A stretch of 64,000 nt of DNA from contig JAFMOC010000220.1 in the NCBI GenBank assembly GCA_019802505.1, positions 17,501-81,500 on the forward strand, in the 5' to 3' direction. The stretch comes from Corydoras sp. C115 (Eukaryota > Chordata > Actinopteri > Siluriformes > Callichthyidae). The notes under the pieces were generated by a model, which saw only the letters and a program-made list of their open reading frames with translations, made no database searches and had not been told where the DNA came from. Every line of letters starts with the position of its first letter. The stretch's first letter is position 1. Below are positions 12,511 to 24,754 of this stretch, piece after piece. The translations under genes and the position numbers were made by a program.

Positions 12511-14253
12511 ATCAGAACATAAACACTTTTATTTTTTTTATTATTTTTTTTTTTTAAAAGAGTTGCTCTCATACAATCTGTTCAGGCTTTTAACTCCCAC
12601 TTTACACAACTACCACGTACAGAGACTTCATCTGCAGCAACTCCCCATCTCCTACTGACTGAGGATGGTCCTGACGAGGAGGACGGGGACTACAAATGGC
12701 TTGTTTTGTCTGAATTTGCTTTATTCATATAGAGGTTTTTAGTGGGTTGGCGTTGTGCTCTTACCTCACAGCAAGAAGGTCGGTGTGGGTTTATAGACGT
12801 TAAATCAAACTGAGGACACTAAAGTGACGTCCATCAGCGTATCGTTGAAAATGGTTCCTCTTGTCTATTGATATAAACTACGTTTTACAACCGTCCATTC
12901 TCTCTGCTTTAACATGTTTTTGTTTCTCTGTTAATAAAAGTTCATCTGTGTATTTATATTGTCATGCTCACGCATATCGATATTATGTATTGTATGTATG
13001 TATACAAGATACACGATATCACGTATTATATATTACCCCAAAATCCATATGAATAAAGGTATTAGATTACCTACACACACACACACACAGACACGCATGT
13101 GCTTTCAGAACATCTCATCCTAAAGTGGTCCTTCATTTGCAGCTTCATCTGCTGGAGCTTCCGTCAACGTTTTGCAGTGCGTCTGCGGAAATGTTTGTTC
13201 ATTTATCCAGAAACGCCTTTGTGAGGTCCGGTACTGATGTTGGGTGAGAATTACGAGTTCAAGTTCTTGCAAACCTTCCTCACTCAAACATGACTTTGTG
13301 GATCTTATGTTTATGCAAAACAATGACGGTCCTTCCTCAAACGCATTCATTTAAAATGTCTGAAAAAGTCATTTACATTTCGTTTAGCAGACGCTTTAAT
13401 CCAACGCGACTCACAAATGAGAGAACGACACAAGTCAGTAGTTAAGGATTTAGTAGTTAATTACGTTTCCCTCCGACAATTAACTGATTCATTCGTCTCT
13501 GAACAGATCAGTGTTTTCAGCACACAGTACAAGTGTTCAAGTGTGTGTTCTACGTTTCTGTGATGCTTTTCAGGTGGTTCTTATGAGATGCTGGTTTTTC
13601 TCGTGGAGTTAGTGCAATGAAACACTTTAGAATCACTACGTTCGTAAGTTCTCGCAAAACAAAGTTACCATTTCTGATGCGCTACATGCAGCTTCTTCTA
13701 AAATTCAGTGAATCAAATGTGTACGTTTATAAAAACATCCATCCTAATGATGATGTACAACATCGAATCATGAGCCTGTAGTTTAAAGACAGTGTTCCAT
13801 GTTAGAACGTTGTTTAAATAGAAGAACACAACGTAAAGCACATGTTGAATTGATGTCCTTTAGTTCATTCTCTTCATACAGCTACTTATTATAGCTACGT
13901 AACATAAAGCTACGCCCACCAGGTTCTTTGATTTGATGTAATGTTCACCCAACCGATTGGGAAAATCACAGCGCAGTGATGTTGACTTTGGCATGATTGT
14001 TGGCACCTGATGGGTTTGCTTTGAGTATTTCTGGTACTGCTGACGAGTTCCTAAAGTTTTTCACACACAGCAAATGTTTAGAATGACGCAGTAAAGCAAA
14101 AGTTCAGCAGGTAAAATCTTTATTTAGACACATGTTAATGTTTAACCTCAAACTCAGAATTGGAACCGTGTTCCTAACGTGTTTCCTAACAGTTAAAAGA
14201 TGAAAGATGACCAGCTGACATGCGATTTGTATTTCATATCTCATTTGTTAAGG
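12511..14253. other. intergenic, mostly unique
   Basis: No coding exon recognised. Contains a short L2-tail remnant (13370-13432) and a CA run near 13075. The rest is AT-rich unique DNA. Confidence 0.6.
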
Positions 14254-16483
14254 TTACAGCGCTGCCATCGTTACGCCGCTGATGTCCCGAACAGATGAAG
14301 CATTACGAGACAAGATACTGAAGAAATTTCTCTTCTCTTTTTCCAGAGGAACCTTCTCGCAGAATGTAGGAGGCAGCAACATTTCTGGGTTGGTGAGTCC
14401 AATCACAGTGTTGAAAAAGCTAAAAACAGACAGAGAGCCGGCGTGAGCGTCAGGTGAACACAAGCAAAGTGAAAGATCTTTGTACAAGAAAAGCAAAAAC
14501 ATAATTTATTCATGAAAATCTTCATTTAAACCAAAATCAATGATCTTGTTCAGACTTTGCAGCGTCGCTTCTACGTGTGCTTTGAATAAAAGCGCCTGCG
14601 AAATGACCAAATGCAAATGTAATGTCGAGGTCGAGGTTCGAGGGTTAGATGTTTGAGCGCATGACGTTCGTTAGAAGAACGCTGAGCTCCTGGTTTGAAA
14701 CTGTGTCTGTGTTTTTTTAGGAAGAAGCGAAACGACGGTCAGAGTTAATAAAGTAACATGTACAGAAATGTTTAATAAAAAAAAGATCCTGTCTGTGACA
14801 CTTATAACAACGTCATGAGTCCGATTGGCGCTTTTGACTTTTGGTTTGGTCAATAGATTACACTGTACAAGAACAACGTACGTAAATATTTATACCCAAA
14901 AAGACGGAAAAACAAGGTCAGATTTCCTCTTTGCTTTTGTTCAGTCAAATGACTTTTCATGATGAATGAATGTTGAAACAGTGAATGTTAAAGTTATGTG
15001 TTACCTGGTGAAAACAACGCCATCGATTGGTGTTTTCGAGACACAGCTGACAGAAATGCAGCCAGCATTTGTGACTGTGCTGATGAATTGAACTGTAGAG
15101 CGAGAGAAACCGTGAGAGTGTTTATTATATTCATATTTGCATATTCAACTCAACAAATTACCACTTGTAATATATATATATATATATATATGCTGGCGGC
15201 ACGGTGGCTTAGTGGTTTAGCATGTTCGCCTCTCAGCACTAGGGATTCCCGGTTCGAATCCCCATCTGGGTGGAGTTTCCATGTTCTTCCCGTGTCCGCG
15301 TGGCTTTCCTCCGGGTTCTCCGGTTTCCTCCCACAATCCAAAAACATGGATGAAGTCAATTGAATTCTCAAAATTGCCCCATATAGAGTGTGTCTGTATG
15401 TGTGAGTGTGTGTCCAGCGATGGATTGGCATCCTGTCCTGGGTCTATCTGCCCAGCGCCCGAGACGTTCTCCCCTGGATGGGCATGGAGAACCCCCCCCC
15501 CCCCCGCAACCCTAATAGAGGATAAAGCGGGAGATAATGAATGAATGAATGAATATACATCTGCTAAAGCACTTCTGGATGGATGCAAACTGCATTTCGT
15601 TGTTTATAATGAGCAATGACATCACAACCTGCTGATTAAAATGGAACGGATGTAATAAAAAGAGGATTCGTTGTCACTACCATCTTTCTTCGGGAGCTCT
15701 CCAGCCCAGACGTTAACCAACGTCCCGGCCTCAGGAGTAGAGAACGTCCCCAAAACCACCTGAGACACAAATGTTGAGTTGGGAGGGAGATTCAGGGGAT
15801 GGAAGGTATCTTTCAGCTGAAACTTTTTACATGACCGGGTCGGACCGTTGATCACGTAGATTAAACCCTGTAGACAGAGAACATCGCTGTGACATCATAC
15901 ATAACCACGCTGTTCGTTCCAATCGTCTTATCCAGTTCCCATTCATCGGTGTCCCACCTCCCATCCTGCACCACTTAAACCTTTAGTACAGGTCTCATCA
16001 GGGTTCAGATCATTGCACCACTTCAGCCCACAAATGTTTATGTCTAACAGGATGGACGTCTTAGATTATGTCAGACAAAGTACTTTCTTTGTGACGTTTC
16101 CACTTGTTTCCCCCGGATTTTAATTTGTACGTCAAAGGTTTTTTTTTTTTTTTTTGGTTTGTTTTATAAGTGACGGGATAGGCATCAGCACACGCCTGCC
16201 CTTAACTTAGATCACAAGCAGATTAGAAAATGAATTATTCAAATCTGTTTAAATTCTTCATCAAATACTTTAAACATAAACAAAATTCAGATTGATGAGC
16301 ATACAGTTCATGAGTGTGTCAGGAGGCATTATGGGTACACACCTCTTTAAACAGCTGCAGAACATCTCTGTGAATCGGTGGATTGTCGATATTGTTGGTA
16401 GCCTGATAGCGGACGCGCTGACCGATAGCATCATAGACGTAATTCCCAACCACATTGTTCAAAGCATCCTGAGTCGTCTGCGT

Positions 16484-16556
<73 letters not shown>

Positions 16557-17203
16557 TCAGAAGTTCCTCCAAACTGATTCTTCTGAACATCTCAGGTCTG
16601 CTGGTGAACACATGACTCACTAAAGAGTCATGACTCCTATGAACTGTTCAACAACAACATTATCATAGTTGTCCACATACTTTAGACTATAAATGTTATC
16701 TTCCAAAATCTTTAAACCATGTGTGGAGAGATGGATGAGTCTCTAATACATGAGAAAAGGTTTGGAATAGAAGCTTATCTAATAATTATAATGAATCTCA
16801 CTATGAAGAAGCCTCCCTGAGACATCGGAGGTCCAGCTGCAAAAAAACAAAAGAAAGAAAGAAATGACATCATATTGAATTTAAACAGAGCGAATCCAAA
16901 CGTCCCGTAAATATTCAGTCAGCTCATAACTATTTATTAAAAATATACAAATAATAAAAATGCATCTATTTTAATGGTCATTAACATAAACGTTTTTAAC
17001 AGTGTGAGAATTCTTTGCAATTACATTCATAGAAAATAAGACACTATACCTTTATACATGGTGTGTATATACTGTGTGTGTCTATAGTATAATTATAAAG
17101 TATAGTATAGTATAATAATATAATTGCTATAAACTAAACCAAAAGGCTCGTTAGATGCATTGTTGCTATAGGAATCTGACACATTATGCTTAATTCTTTC
17201 ACT

Positions 17204-17270
<67 letters not shown>

Positions 17271-17351
17271 ACTGCATGGTTGAAGTATCTGAGCTGAGCA
17301 GGTTCCTCCTGCCACAAGCAGCAGTAGAGCGACACACACGGTGAACTGCAT
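14254..17351 (-). CDS. ependymin-like gene B, complete, with a lengthened C-terminus (229 aa)
   Basis: Exons in gene order are 17351-17273, 16836-16802, 16477-16343, 15867-15681, 15092-15005 and 14419-14254, with the same phases as A. The signal peptide is MQFTVCVALLLLVAGGTCSA. The core contains GNYVYDAIGQRVRYQATNNI, YVINGPTRSCKKFQLKD, FVSQVVLGTFSTPEAGTLVN and NAGCISVSC; potential N-glycosylation sites include NST in exon 4. Unlike A and C, which stop right after the FFSILS-type ending, B has two extra bases at the ancestral stop. It therefore reads on for 18 residues (SRNASSVRDISGVTMAAL, counted from the shared Ser), including a further NAS sequon. Exon 1 codes for exactly the same residues as in C, so B and C are the closer pair. 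It should be secreted; its specific role is not known. Confidence 0.93.
14582..14625 (+). mobile_element. L2-tail remnant
   Basis: Reads TTTGAATAAAAGCGCCTGCG followed by an ATGTAA-like end. The same remnant is at 19851-19893 in the duplicated C unit, so it predates the B/C duplication. Confidence 0.6.
15195..15553 (+). mobile_element. SINE copy, full length
   Basis: Inserted after a (TA)n run in intron 4 of ependymin-like B. The matching intron of C (20911-21010) lacks it. Confidence 0.88.
16487..16553. repeat. (GA)n microsatellite
   Basis: Begins about 7 bp from the exon 3 acceptor of ependymin-like B, so on the gene strand it is a (CT)n polypyrimidine tract. The same arrangement occurs in C (22136-22180). 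Confidence 0.9.
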
Positions 17352-17385
17352 GATGGATGCTTCTGAGTTCTGCTTCATTCTCACT

Positions 17386-17419
17386 CTTTATATAGAGCAT
17401 CACTTCACTGCAGACCAAT
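17386..17419 (-). promoter_or_regulatory. ependymin-like B promoter: TATA and CCAAT boxes
   Basis: On the - strand, TATATAAAG at 17394-17386 and ATTGG at 17419-17415 lie upstream of the ATG at 17351. The spacing is short, as in A. A 117-bp (CA)n array begins within 10 bp upstream. Confidence 0.7.
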
Positions 17420-17423
17420 CAGG

Positions 17424-17546
<123 letters not shown>

Positions 17547-17577
17547 TCCAAAAGATTAGCTGATCTCAAACCCACAA

Positions 17578-17665
17578 GATCAAGTTCAAAGTTCAGGTAG
17601 TTCATTTATTTAGCGTTTTTTACAAACATTACGTCACAAAGCAGCTTTACAGAATGAAAAGCACA
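17578..17665 (-). mobile_element. dispersed retroelement 3'-end-like repeat
   Basis: In complement it reads GTAAAGCTGCTTTGTGACGT ... CTAAATAAATGAAC with an ACTTGA-type end. It matches the copy at 57770-58215 and a decayed one at 40650-40775. Confidence 0.6.
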
Positions 17666-17825
17666 AGTAAAAAAAATCAATCAATGACTTTAGAACTCAG
17701 CGTCTCTGATACGGAGTCACTGCGCCGAATTAAATAAAACATAAAAACATTTGGTACCAAATTCTTCTAAACGTCCAGCAGACTGTACTGACCTTTTGCA
17801 GTGGACCTGCTGATCATTCAAAACT

Positions 17826-18155
17826 CATTCATCCATTATCTCCCGCTTTATCCTCTATTAGGGTCGTGGTGGGGTTCCCCATGCCCATCCAGGGGAGAAC
17901 GTCTCGGGCACTGGGCAGATAGACCCAGGACAGGGCGCCAATCCATCGCTGGGCACACACTCACTCACACAGACACACTCTATATGGGGCAATTTGGAGA
18001 ACTCAATGGACTTGATCCATGTTTTTGGACTGTGGGAGGAAACCGGAGAACCCGGAGGAAAGCCACGCAGACACGGGGAGAACATGGAAACTCCACCCAG
18101 ATTCGAACCGGGAATCCCTAGTGCTGAGAGGAGAACGTGCCAACCACACGCCGCC
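17826..18155 (-). mobile_element. SINE copy
   Basis: Flanked by TCATTCA at 17814-17820 and 18156-18162. Lies upstream of ependymin-like B; absent from the matching upstream region of C. Confidence 0.85.
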
Positions 18156-18465
18156 TCATTCAGAACATTCTCATGAAATCTAAAAAAGCAGGAGAATTAA
18201 AATTCTGTAAAAGTTCAGACTCTTGTCCAAATCAGTTTTAATAAAAGAATAAATATGATTTCATAATAAATCTGAAGATTAGACTCGATTTGGATCCATG
18301 TGCCGTCATTCTGAATATCAGCATCATAAGAATAAGGAGTTGTCCTTCTACAGTTCTTATTTTTTTAAACCTATATTTATGTTTTATATCTTTAAGAACA
18401 GCGTGAAGACAATCCGCTAATCAGACAGAGATAAGATTAAAGATAAGATTAAAGAACACACACTG

Positions 18466-18771
18466 ACGTTTGGCGATCTTCAGCAGAGTGTGGGAACCGT
18501 CCAGCCAGTAGAGGAAGCGGTCCGGCAGGAAGACCCCGGCCATGGCCCACGCCGGCCGAGCTGCGGTGATGGAGGCTCTGAGGAAGGCCTGTTGTGCAGG
18601 ACGAGGGGCAAACTGTGACTCAGATGGACTACAGTCTGTAAATATAAAACTACAAAGTCCATCTGTATGGTGAGTGTTGGTTGCTTTACCTTTGCTGTAG
18701 TTAAACATCTCCTCGTCCTCCACAACCGTGTGCGTCCTCAGCAGTTGCAGAACGTCCTCTGCTGTCTCCAT
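18466..18771 (-). pseudogene. alpk1: alpk1 fragment (parts of coding exons 1 and 3)
   Basis: 18466-18620 is nearly identical to 36483-36635, most of alpk1 coding exon 3 plus its acceptor. 18621-18663 is one arm of the MITE found in alpk1 intron 1. 18664-18771 is alpk1 intron 1 plus exon 1. Exon 2 and the rest of intron 1 are missing, and exon 1 has an 18-nt deletion. It cannot encode ALPK1. It begins exactly where homology between the B and C upstream regions ends. Confidence 0.9.
18621..18665. mobile_element. one arm of a palindromic MITE inside the alpk1 fragment
   Basis: CAGATGGACTACAGTCTGTA ... ACTACAAAGTCCATCT, matching the right arm of the copy at 37354-37684. Confidence 0.8.
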
Positions 18772-18779
18772 CTCATCTG

Positions 18780-18948
18780 TGGTTTCCTCCCACAGTCCAA
18801 AAACATGGATCAAGGTCAATTGAGTTCTCCAAATTGACCCATATAGAGTGTGTCTGTGTGAGAGAGTGTGTGCCCAACGATAGATTGGCGTCCTGTCCTG
18901 GGTGTATCTGCCCAGCGCCCGAAACGTTGGCCCTGGATGGGCATGGGG
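18780..18948 (+). mobile_element. SINE fragment, both ends truncated
   Basis: Central and 3' body only. It begins at TTTCCTCCCACAGTCC directly after the alpk1 fragment and stops before the tail. Confidence 0.8.
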
Positions 18949-19238
18949 GTGTTCTACTGATGTTTTCTTAACGTTTTTCACACAGAACAAAGACGTGAGG
19001 TTTAGAACGATGCGGTAAAGTTAAAAACTCCAGTAAGCAGCAGCTCAGCAGGTAAAATCTTTATTTAGACACATGGTAATGTTTAACCTCAAACTCAGGT
19101 TTGGAACCGTGTTCCTAACATGTTTGGTGATTTAACAGTTAGATGACCAGCTGACATGCGATTTGTATTTCATCTCTCATTTATTAAGGTTACAGCTCTG
19201 CCATCGTCACGCCGCTGATGTCCCGACGAGATGAAGCA

Positions 19239-22134
19239 TTAAGACAAGATGCTGAAGAAATCTCTCTCCTCATTTTCCAGAGGGACGTTCTCGCAGAATG
19301 AGGGAGGCAGCAACATTTCCGGGTTCTCGAGTCCAATCACAGTGTTGTACAAGCTAAAAACAGGCAGAGAGCCGGCGTGAGCGTCAGGTGAACACAAGCA
19401 AATCTTTGTACAAGCAAAATAAAAACATCATTTATTCATTCATTCATTATCTCCCACTTTATCTTCTATTAGGGTCGTGGGGTTCCCCATGACTATCCAG
19501 GGGAGAACATCTCGGGCGCTGGGCAGATAGACCCAGGACAGGGAATTAGACCCAGGACTTGCGAATTCAATTGACTTGATCCATGTTTTTGGACTGTGGG
19601 AGGAAACCGGAGAACCCGGAGGAAACCCACGCAGACACGGGGAGAACATGGAAACTCCACCCAGATGGGGATTCGAACCGGGAATCCCTAGTGCTGAGAG
19701 GAGAACATTCTAAACCACTAAGCCACCGTGCCGCCAAAAACATCATTTATTCATGAAAATCGTCATTTAAACCTAAATCAATGATCTTGTTCAGACTTTG
19801 CACCGTCGCTGAGCCCGAACGCGTCGCTTCTACGTGTGCTTTGAATAAAAGCGCCTGTGAAATGACCAAACGCAAATGTAACGTCGAGGTCGAGGTTCGA
19901 GGGTTAGATGAATGAGCGCATGACGTTCGTTAGAAGAACGCTGATCTCCTGGTTTGAAACTCATTCATTATCCTCCGCTTTATCCTCTATTAGGGTCACG
20001 GAGGGGGGGGGGTTCCCCATGCCCATCCAGGGGAGAACGTTTCGGGCGCTGGGCAGATACACCCAGGACAGGGCGCCAATCCATCGCTGGGCACACACTC
20101 ACTCACTCACACAGACACACTCTATATGGGGCAATTTAGAGAACTCAATTGGCTTGATCCATGTTTTTGGGCTGTGGGAGGAAACCGGAGAACCCGGAGG
20201 AAACCCACGCAGACACGGGGAGAACATGGAAACTTCACCCAGATGGGGATTCGAACCGGGAATCCCTAGAGCTGAGAGGAGAACGTGCTAAACCACTAAG
20301 CCACCGTGCCGCCTGGTTTGAAACTGTTTTTTTTAGGAAGAAGGGAAACGACAGTTGGCGTCTTCAGAGTTAATAAAGTAACGTAATAAAGTACAGAACT
20401 TGTTAATAAAGATCCTGTCAGTGACAAAATCCCATTGGCGCGTTTGATTTTTGGTTTGGTCATGTGATTACACTGTACAAGACCAACGTACGTAAATAGG
20501 CAGCGGTAGCTCAGTGGTTGGGGTGTTGGGATCGCAATCAGAAGGTTGGGGGTTCAAATCCCAGGTCCACTGAAGTTACCAATGTGGGTCCTTGAGCAAG
20601 ACCCTTAACCCTCATTGCTCCAGGGGGCGCTGTGATTAACCCTGTGCTCACCTCGTAACGCTTTTACCTTAAGGATAAAAGCGTCCAATAAATGACCAAA
20701 TGTAAAGAACCATATTTATACCCAAAAAGAAGGAACAACAAGGTCAGATTTCCTCTGTCATTCTGTTCAGTCAAATGACTTTTCATGATGAATGAATGTT
20801 GAAACAGTGATGTTAAAGTTACCTGGTGACAACACCGCCAATCTTTGGTGTTTTCGAGACACAGCTGACAATAATGCAGCCAGAATCTGTGACTGTGCTG
20901 ATGTATTGAACTGTACAGCGAGAGAAACAGTGAGAGTGTTGGTTATGACATCACAACCTGCTGATTACAATGGAAACGGATGTAAGAAAAATATGATTCG
21001 TTGGCGCTACCTCCTTTCTGCGGGATTTCTCCAGCCCAGACGTTAACCAGCATCCCGGCTTCAGGAGTAGAGAACGTCCCCAAAACCACCTGAGACACAA
21101 ATCTAGCGTTGGAAGGGACCTCCACGGGATGGAAGGTAGCTTTCAGCTGAAACTTGTTACACGACCGGGTCAGACCGTTGATCACGTAGATTACACCCTG
21201 TACACAGAGAACATCGCTGTGACATCATACATAACCACACTGTTCGTTCCCGTCATCGGTGTCCCACCTCCCATCCTGCACCACTTAAACCTTTAGGACA
21301 GGTCTCATCGGGGTTCAGATCATTGCACCACTTCAGCCCACAAAGGTTTAGGCCTAACAGGATGGCAGACAAAGTACTTTATTTCTGAGGTTTTGCATGT
21401 TCTCCTTGTTTTGACAAAAACATAAAAATAAAAAAAATCCCCCAGATTTTAATTGGTCAAAGGTGGGGCGGCATGTGGGGTGGCTTAGTGGTTTAGCACG
21501 TTCGCCTCTCAGCGCTAGGGATTCCCGGTTCGAATCCCCATCTGGGTGGAGTTTCCTTGTCCTCCCCGTGTCCGCGTGGGTTTCATCCGGGTTCTCCGGT
21601 TTCCTCACACAGTCCAAAAACATGGATCAAGTCAATTGAATTCTCAAAAATTGCCCCATATAGAGTGTGTCTGTGTAAATGAGTGAGTGTGTGCCCAGCG
21701 ATGGATTGCCCCCTGTCCTGGGTCTATCTGCCCAGCGCCCGAAACGTTCTCCCCTGGATGGGCATGGGGAACCCCACCGCGACCCTAATAGAGGATAAAG
21801 CGGGAGATAATGGATGGATGGATGAATGTCAAAGGTGTTTCTTTTGCCTGCCCTTAACTTAGATCACAAGCAGATCAGAAAATGTATTACTTAAATCTGT
21901 TTAAATTCTTCATCAAATACTTTAAAGATAAACAAAAATCAGATTGATGAGCATACAGTTCATTTTATACAATTGGATATGTTATGGGTACACACCTCTT
22001 GATACAGCAGCAGAATATCAGTGTGAGTCGTTTGATTTTTGATATCGTTGGTAGCCTGATAGCGAACGCGCTGACCGATAGCATCATAGACGTAATTTCC
22101 CATCACACTGCTCACAGCATCCTGAGTCGTCTGC

Positions 22135-22180
<46 letters not shown>

Positions 22181-22377
22181 TATTATAGTCCAAATACTTT
22201 AGACTATAAATGTTATCTTCCAAAATCTTTAAACCATGTGTGGAGAGATGGATGAGTCTCTAATACATGAGAAAAAAGGTTTGGAATAGAAGCTTATCTA
22301 ATAATTATAATGAATCTCACCAGAACAAAGCTTCCCTGAGACATCTGAGGACCAGCTGCAAAAAAACAAAAAAAGAA

Positions 22378-22449
<72 letters not shown>

Positions 22450-24703
22450 AATATTCAATTTTAACAGAACAAATCCAAACGTCCAGAAAAAAAAAAAAAA
22501 AAAAAACAGGTTATAACTATTTACTGATAATATACAAATAATAAAAATGCATCTATTTTAATGGTCATTAACATAAACATTTTTAACAAACAATGTGAGA
22601 ATTATTCGCATTTACATATATATAAAATAAGACACTATATATTTATACATGGTGTGTATATACTGTGTGTGTCTATAGTATAATTATAAAGTATAGTATG
22701 GTATAATAATATAATTGCTATAAACCAGGGGTGCGCACACTTTTATGGCCCAAGATCAGCACAAATGTAAAACAATCACTGTAACCCACATTTCCCCAAA
22801 TAGAACAACATGGGGGGTTCCCCATGCCCATCCAGGGGAGAACGTTTCGGGCGCTGGGCAGATAGACCCAGGACAGGGCGCCAATCTATCGCTGGGCACA
22901 CACTCACTCACACAGACACACTCTATATGGGGCAATTTGGAGAACTCAATTGACTTGATCCATGTTTTTGGACTGTGGGAGGAAACCGGAGAACCCGGAG
23001 GAAACCGGAGAACCCGGAGGAAAGCCACGCGGACACGGGGAGGACATGGGAACTCCACCCAGATGGGGAATAATATAATATAATATTATATAATATTATA
23101 TTTATTGCGAGATCTCGCTATAGTTTATTATAAATTGATGAACTTTCAGGTCAGTTTCCGGGTCAACAACAATAAACCATCAGAATGGAGAACGTTCATC
23201 TGTGGAAATGTTTGATTGAGTTTTATTTTGTGGTTGGCTTGCAATATAAAGACGTCGAATCAGTGCCTGACCGTAAACATGGTTTTCATGAGTGTGAGTG
23301 AGTGTTATGTTCCAATAAAACGGTCGGTGGCTTTGTTCCAAAAGAACTTAATGCGTTTTACTGAATAAACAAACAAGTGTTCGGCGTGTTCTTTTGCCTT
23401 TCCAAAAAATCAAAAAAGATGGCCGTTCTCAACCGGTTTATTGAGAACAAAGAGAATTTTTTTCTGAACACCGTCAGGAAGGAACGCTGGCCAGCGGTCT
23501 GCCCATCAGCTTTCAGGTGCTAAGTACGCCTTCAGGTCCGAGTGAGAGAGAGAGAGAGCGAGCCCACTCAAGGGTTACCTGGCTATATATCGTTATGTCT
23601 AGTTCCCGCCCCTTAACTGACTAAGCCAATCGCAGATTCCCGCCCTTGGCTTTAAATCAGCCAATCCCAGCCCAGTATTTTCCTAGTGGCGGGAAAATCA
23701 GAGGTCCTTTGTCTTTCGGCCATATTGGGACTTTCATTATGTATAAGAAATTTTAAATTTCAGGAAAAATCAGGAAAAAATCATCAACGGCAGACGACTG
23801 CGACTGATGAGAGAGCTCTGAATCCTCAAAGACCCCGCTTCGGTATTTCACCCTTAGGTGGACTGTCCTTCTGTGTGGAAGGGTGTGAATGGACCTTCCA
23901 TTTATGGTGGGGACTTCCTGAGCCCCATTCTCATCATTATATATATTATATCATTATATTAAAAAAAATGTTACCTGCCCCCTCAGTCTACAGCTCACCC
24001 TGTGATCGGACATCCCGACCCTTTTGTCCCGCAACTGGACCTTCCTACAATTATACACGCTCATCCCGCAAATGACCATCCCCTCCGTTCCCTGCATTCA
24101 GCAGGTGTTTGAACTGTGAAATAGTAAATGTCATTACAGAAATAAAGAGCGTTATGAAGTATAACAAACAAAAACCTTACAGATAATGCAATTCATGTCT
24201 TTTTATGTTTAATAAAGTCCAAAACGGCACGGTGGCTTAGTGGTTAGCACGTTCGCCTCTCAGCGCTAGGGATTCCCGGTTCGAATCCCCATCTGGGTGG
24301 AGTTTCCATGTTCTCCCCGTGTCTGCGTGGGTTTCCTCCGGGTTCTCCGGTTTCCTCCCACAGTCCAAAAACATGGATCGAGTCAATTGAGTTCTCTAAA
24401 TTGCCCCATATAGAGTGTGTGTGTGTGTGAGTGTGTGCCCAGCGATGGATTGGCGTCCTGTCCTGGGTCTATTTGCCCAGCGCCCGAGACGTTCTCCCCT
24501 GGATGGGCATGTGGAACCCCACCGCGACCCTAATAGAGGATAAAGCGGGAGATAATGAATGAATGAATGAATGAATAAAGTCCAAAACGAGAGACACCTG
24601 AAGCGACACCTGACTAATACGACTATTTTTTTTCTTCCATGTCACTTTAGGGGCTCCGTACCTATAGGAATCTGGCACATTATCCTTAATTATTTCACTT
24701 TTA

Positions 24704-24754
<51 letters not shown>

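Noticed and set aside
18421..18990. 189-codon frame resembling alpk1
   Set aside because: As a gene: it fuses a broken alpk1 fragment to MITE and SINE sequence, so it is recorded as a pseudogene.
20497..20705. Possible tRNA gene (A and B boxes)
   Set aside because: The head is followed by SINE body and LINE-like tail and is repeated elsewhere; no acceptor stem pairing was evident.
23686..24075. 129-codon frame in intron 1 of ependymin C
   Set aside because: Lies partly over the LTR-like repeat; no known motif and opposite to the gene.
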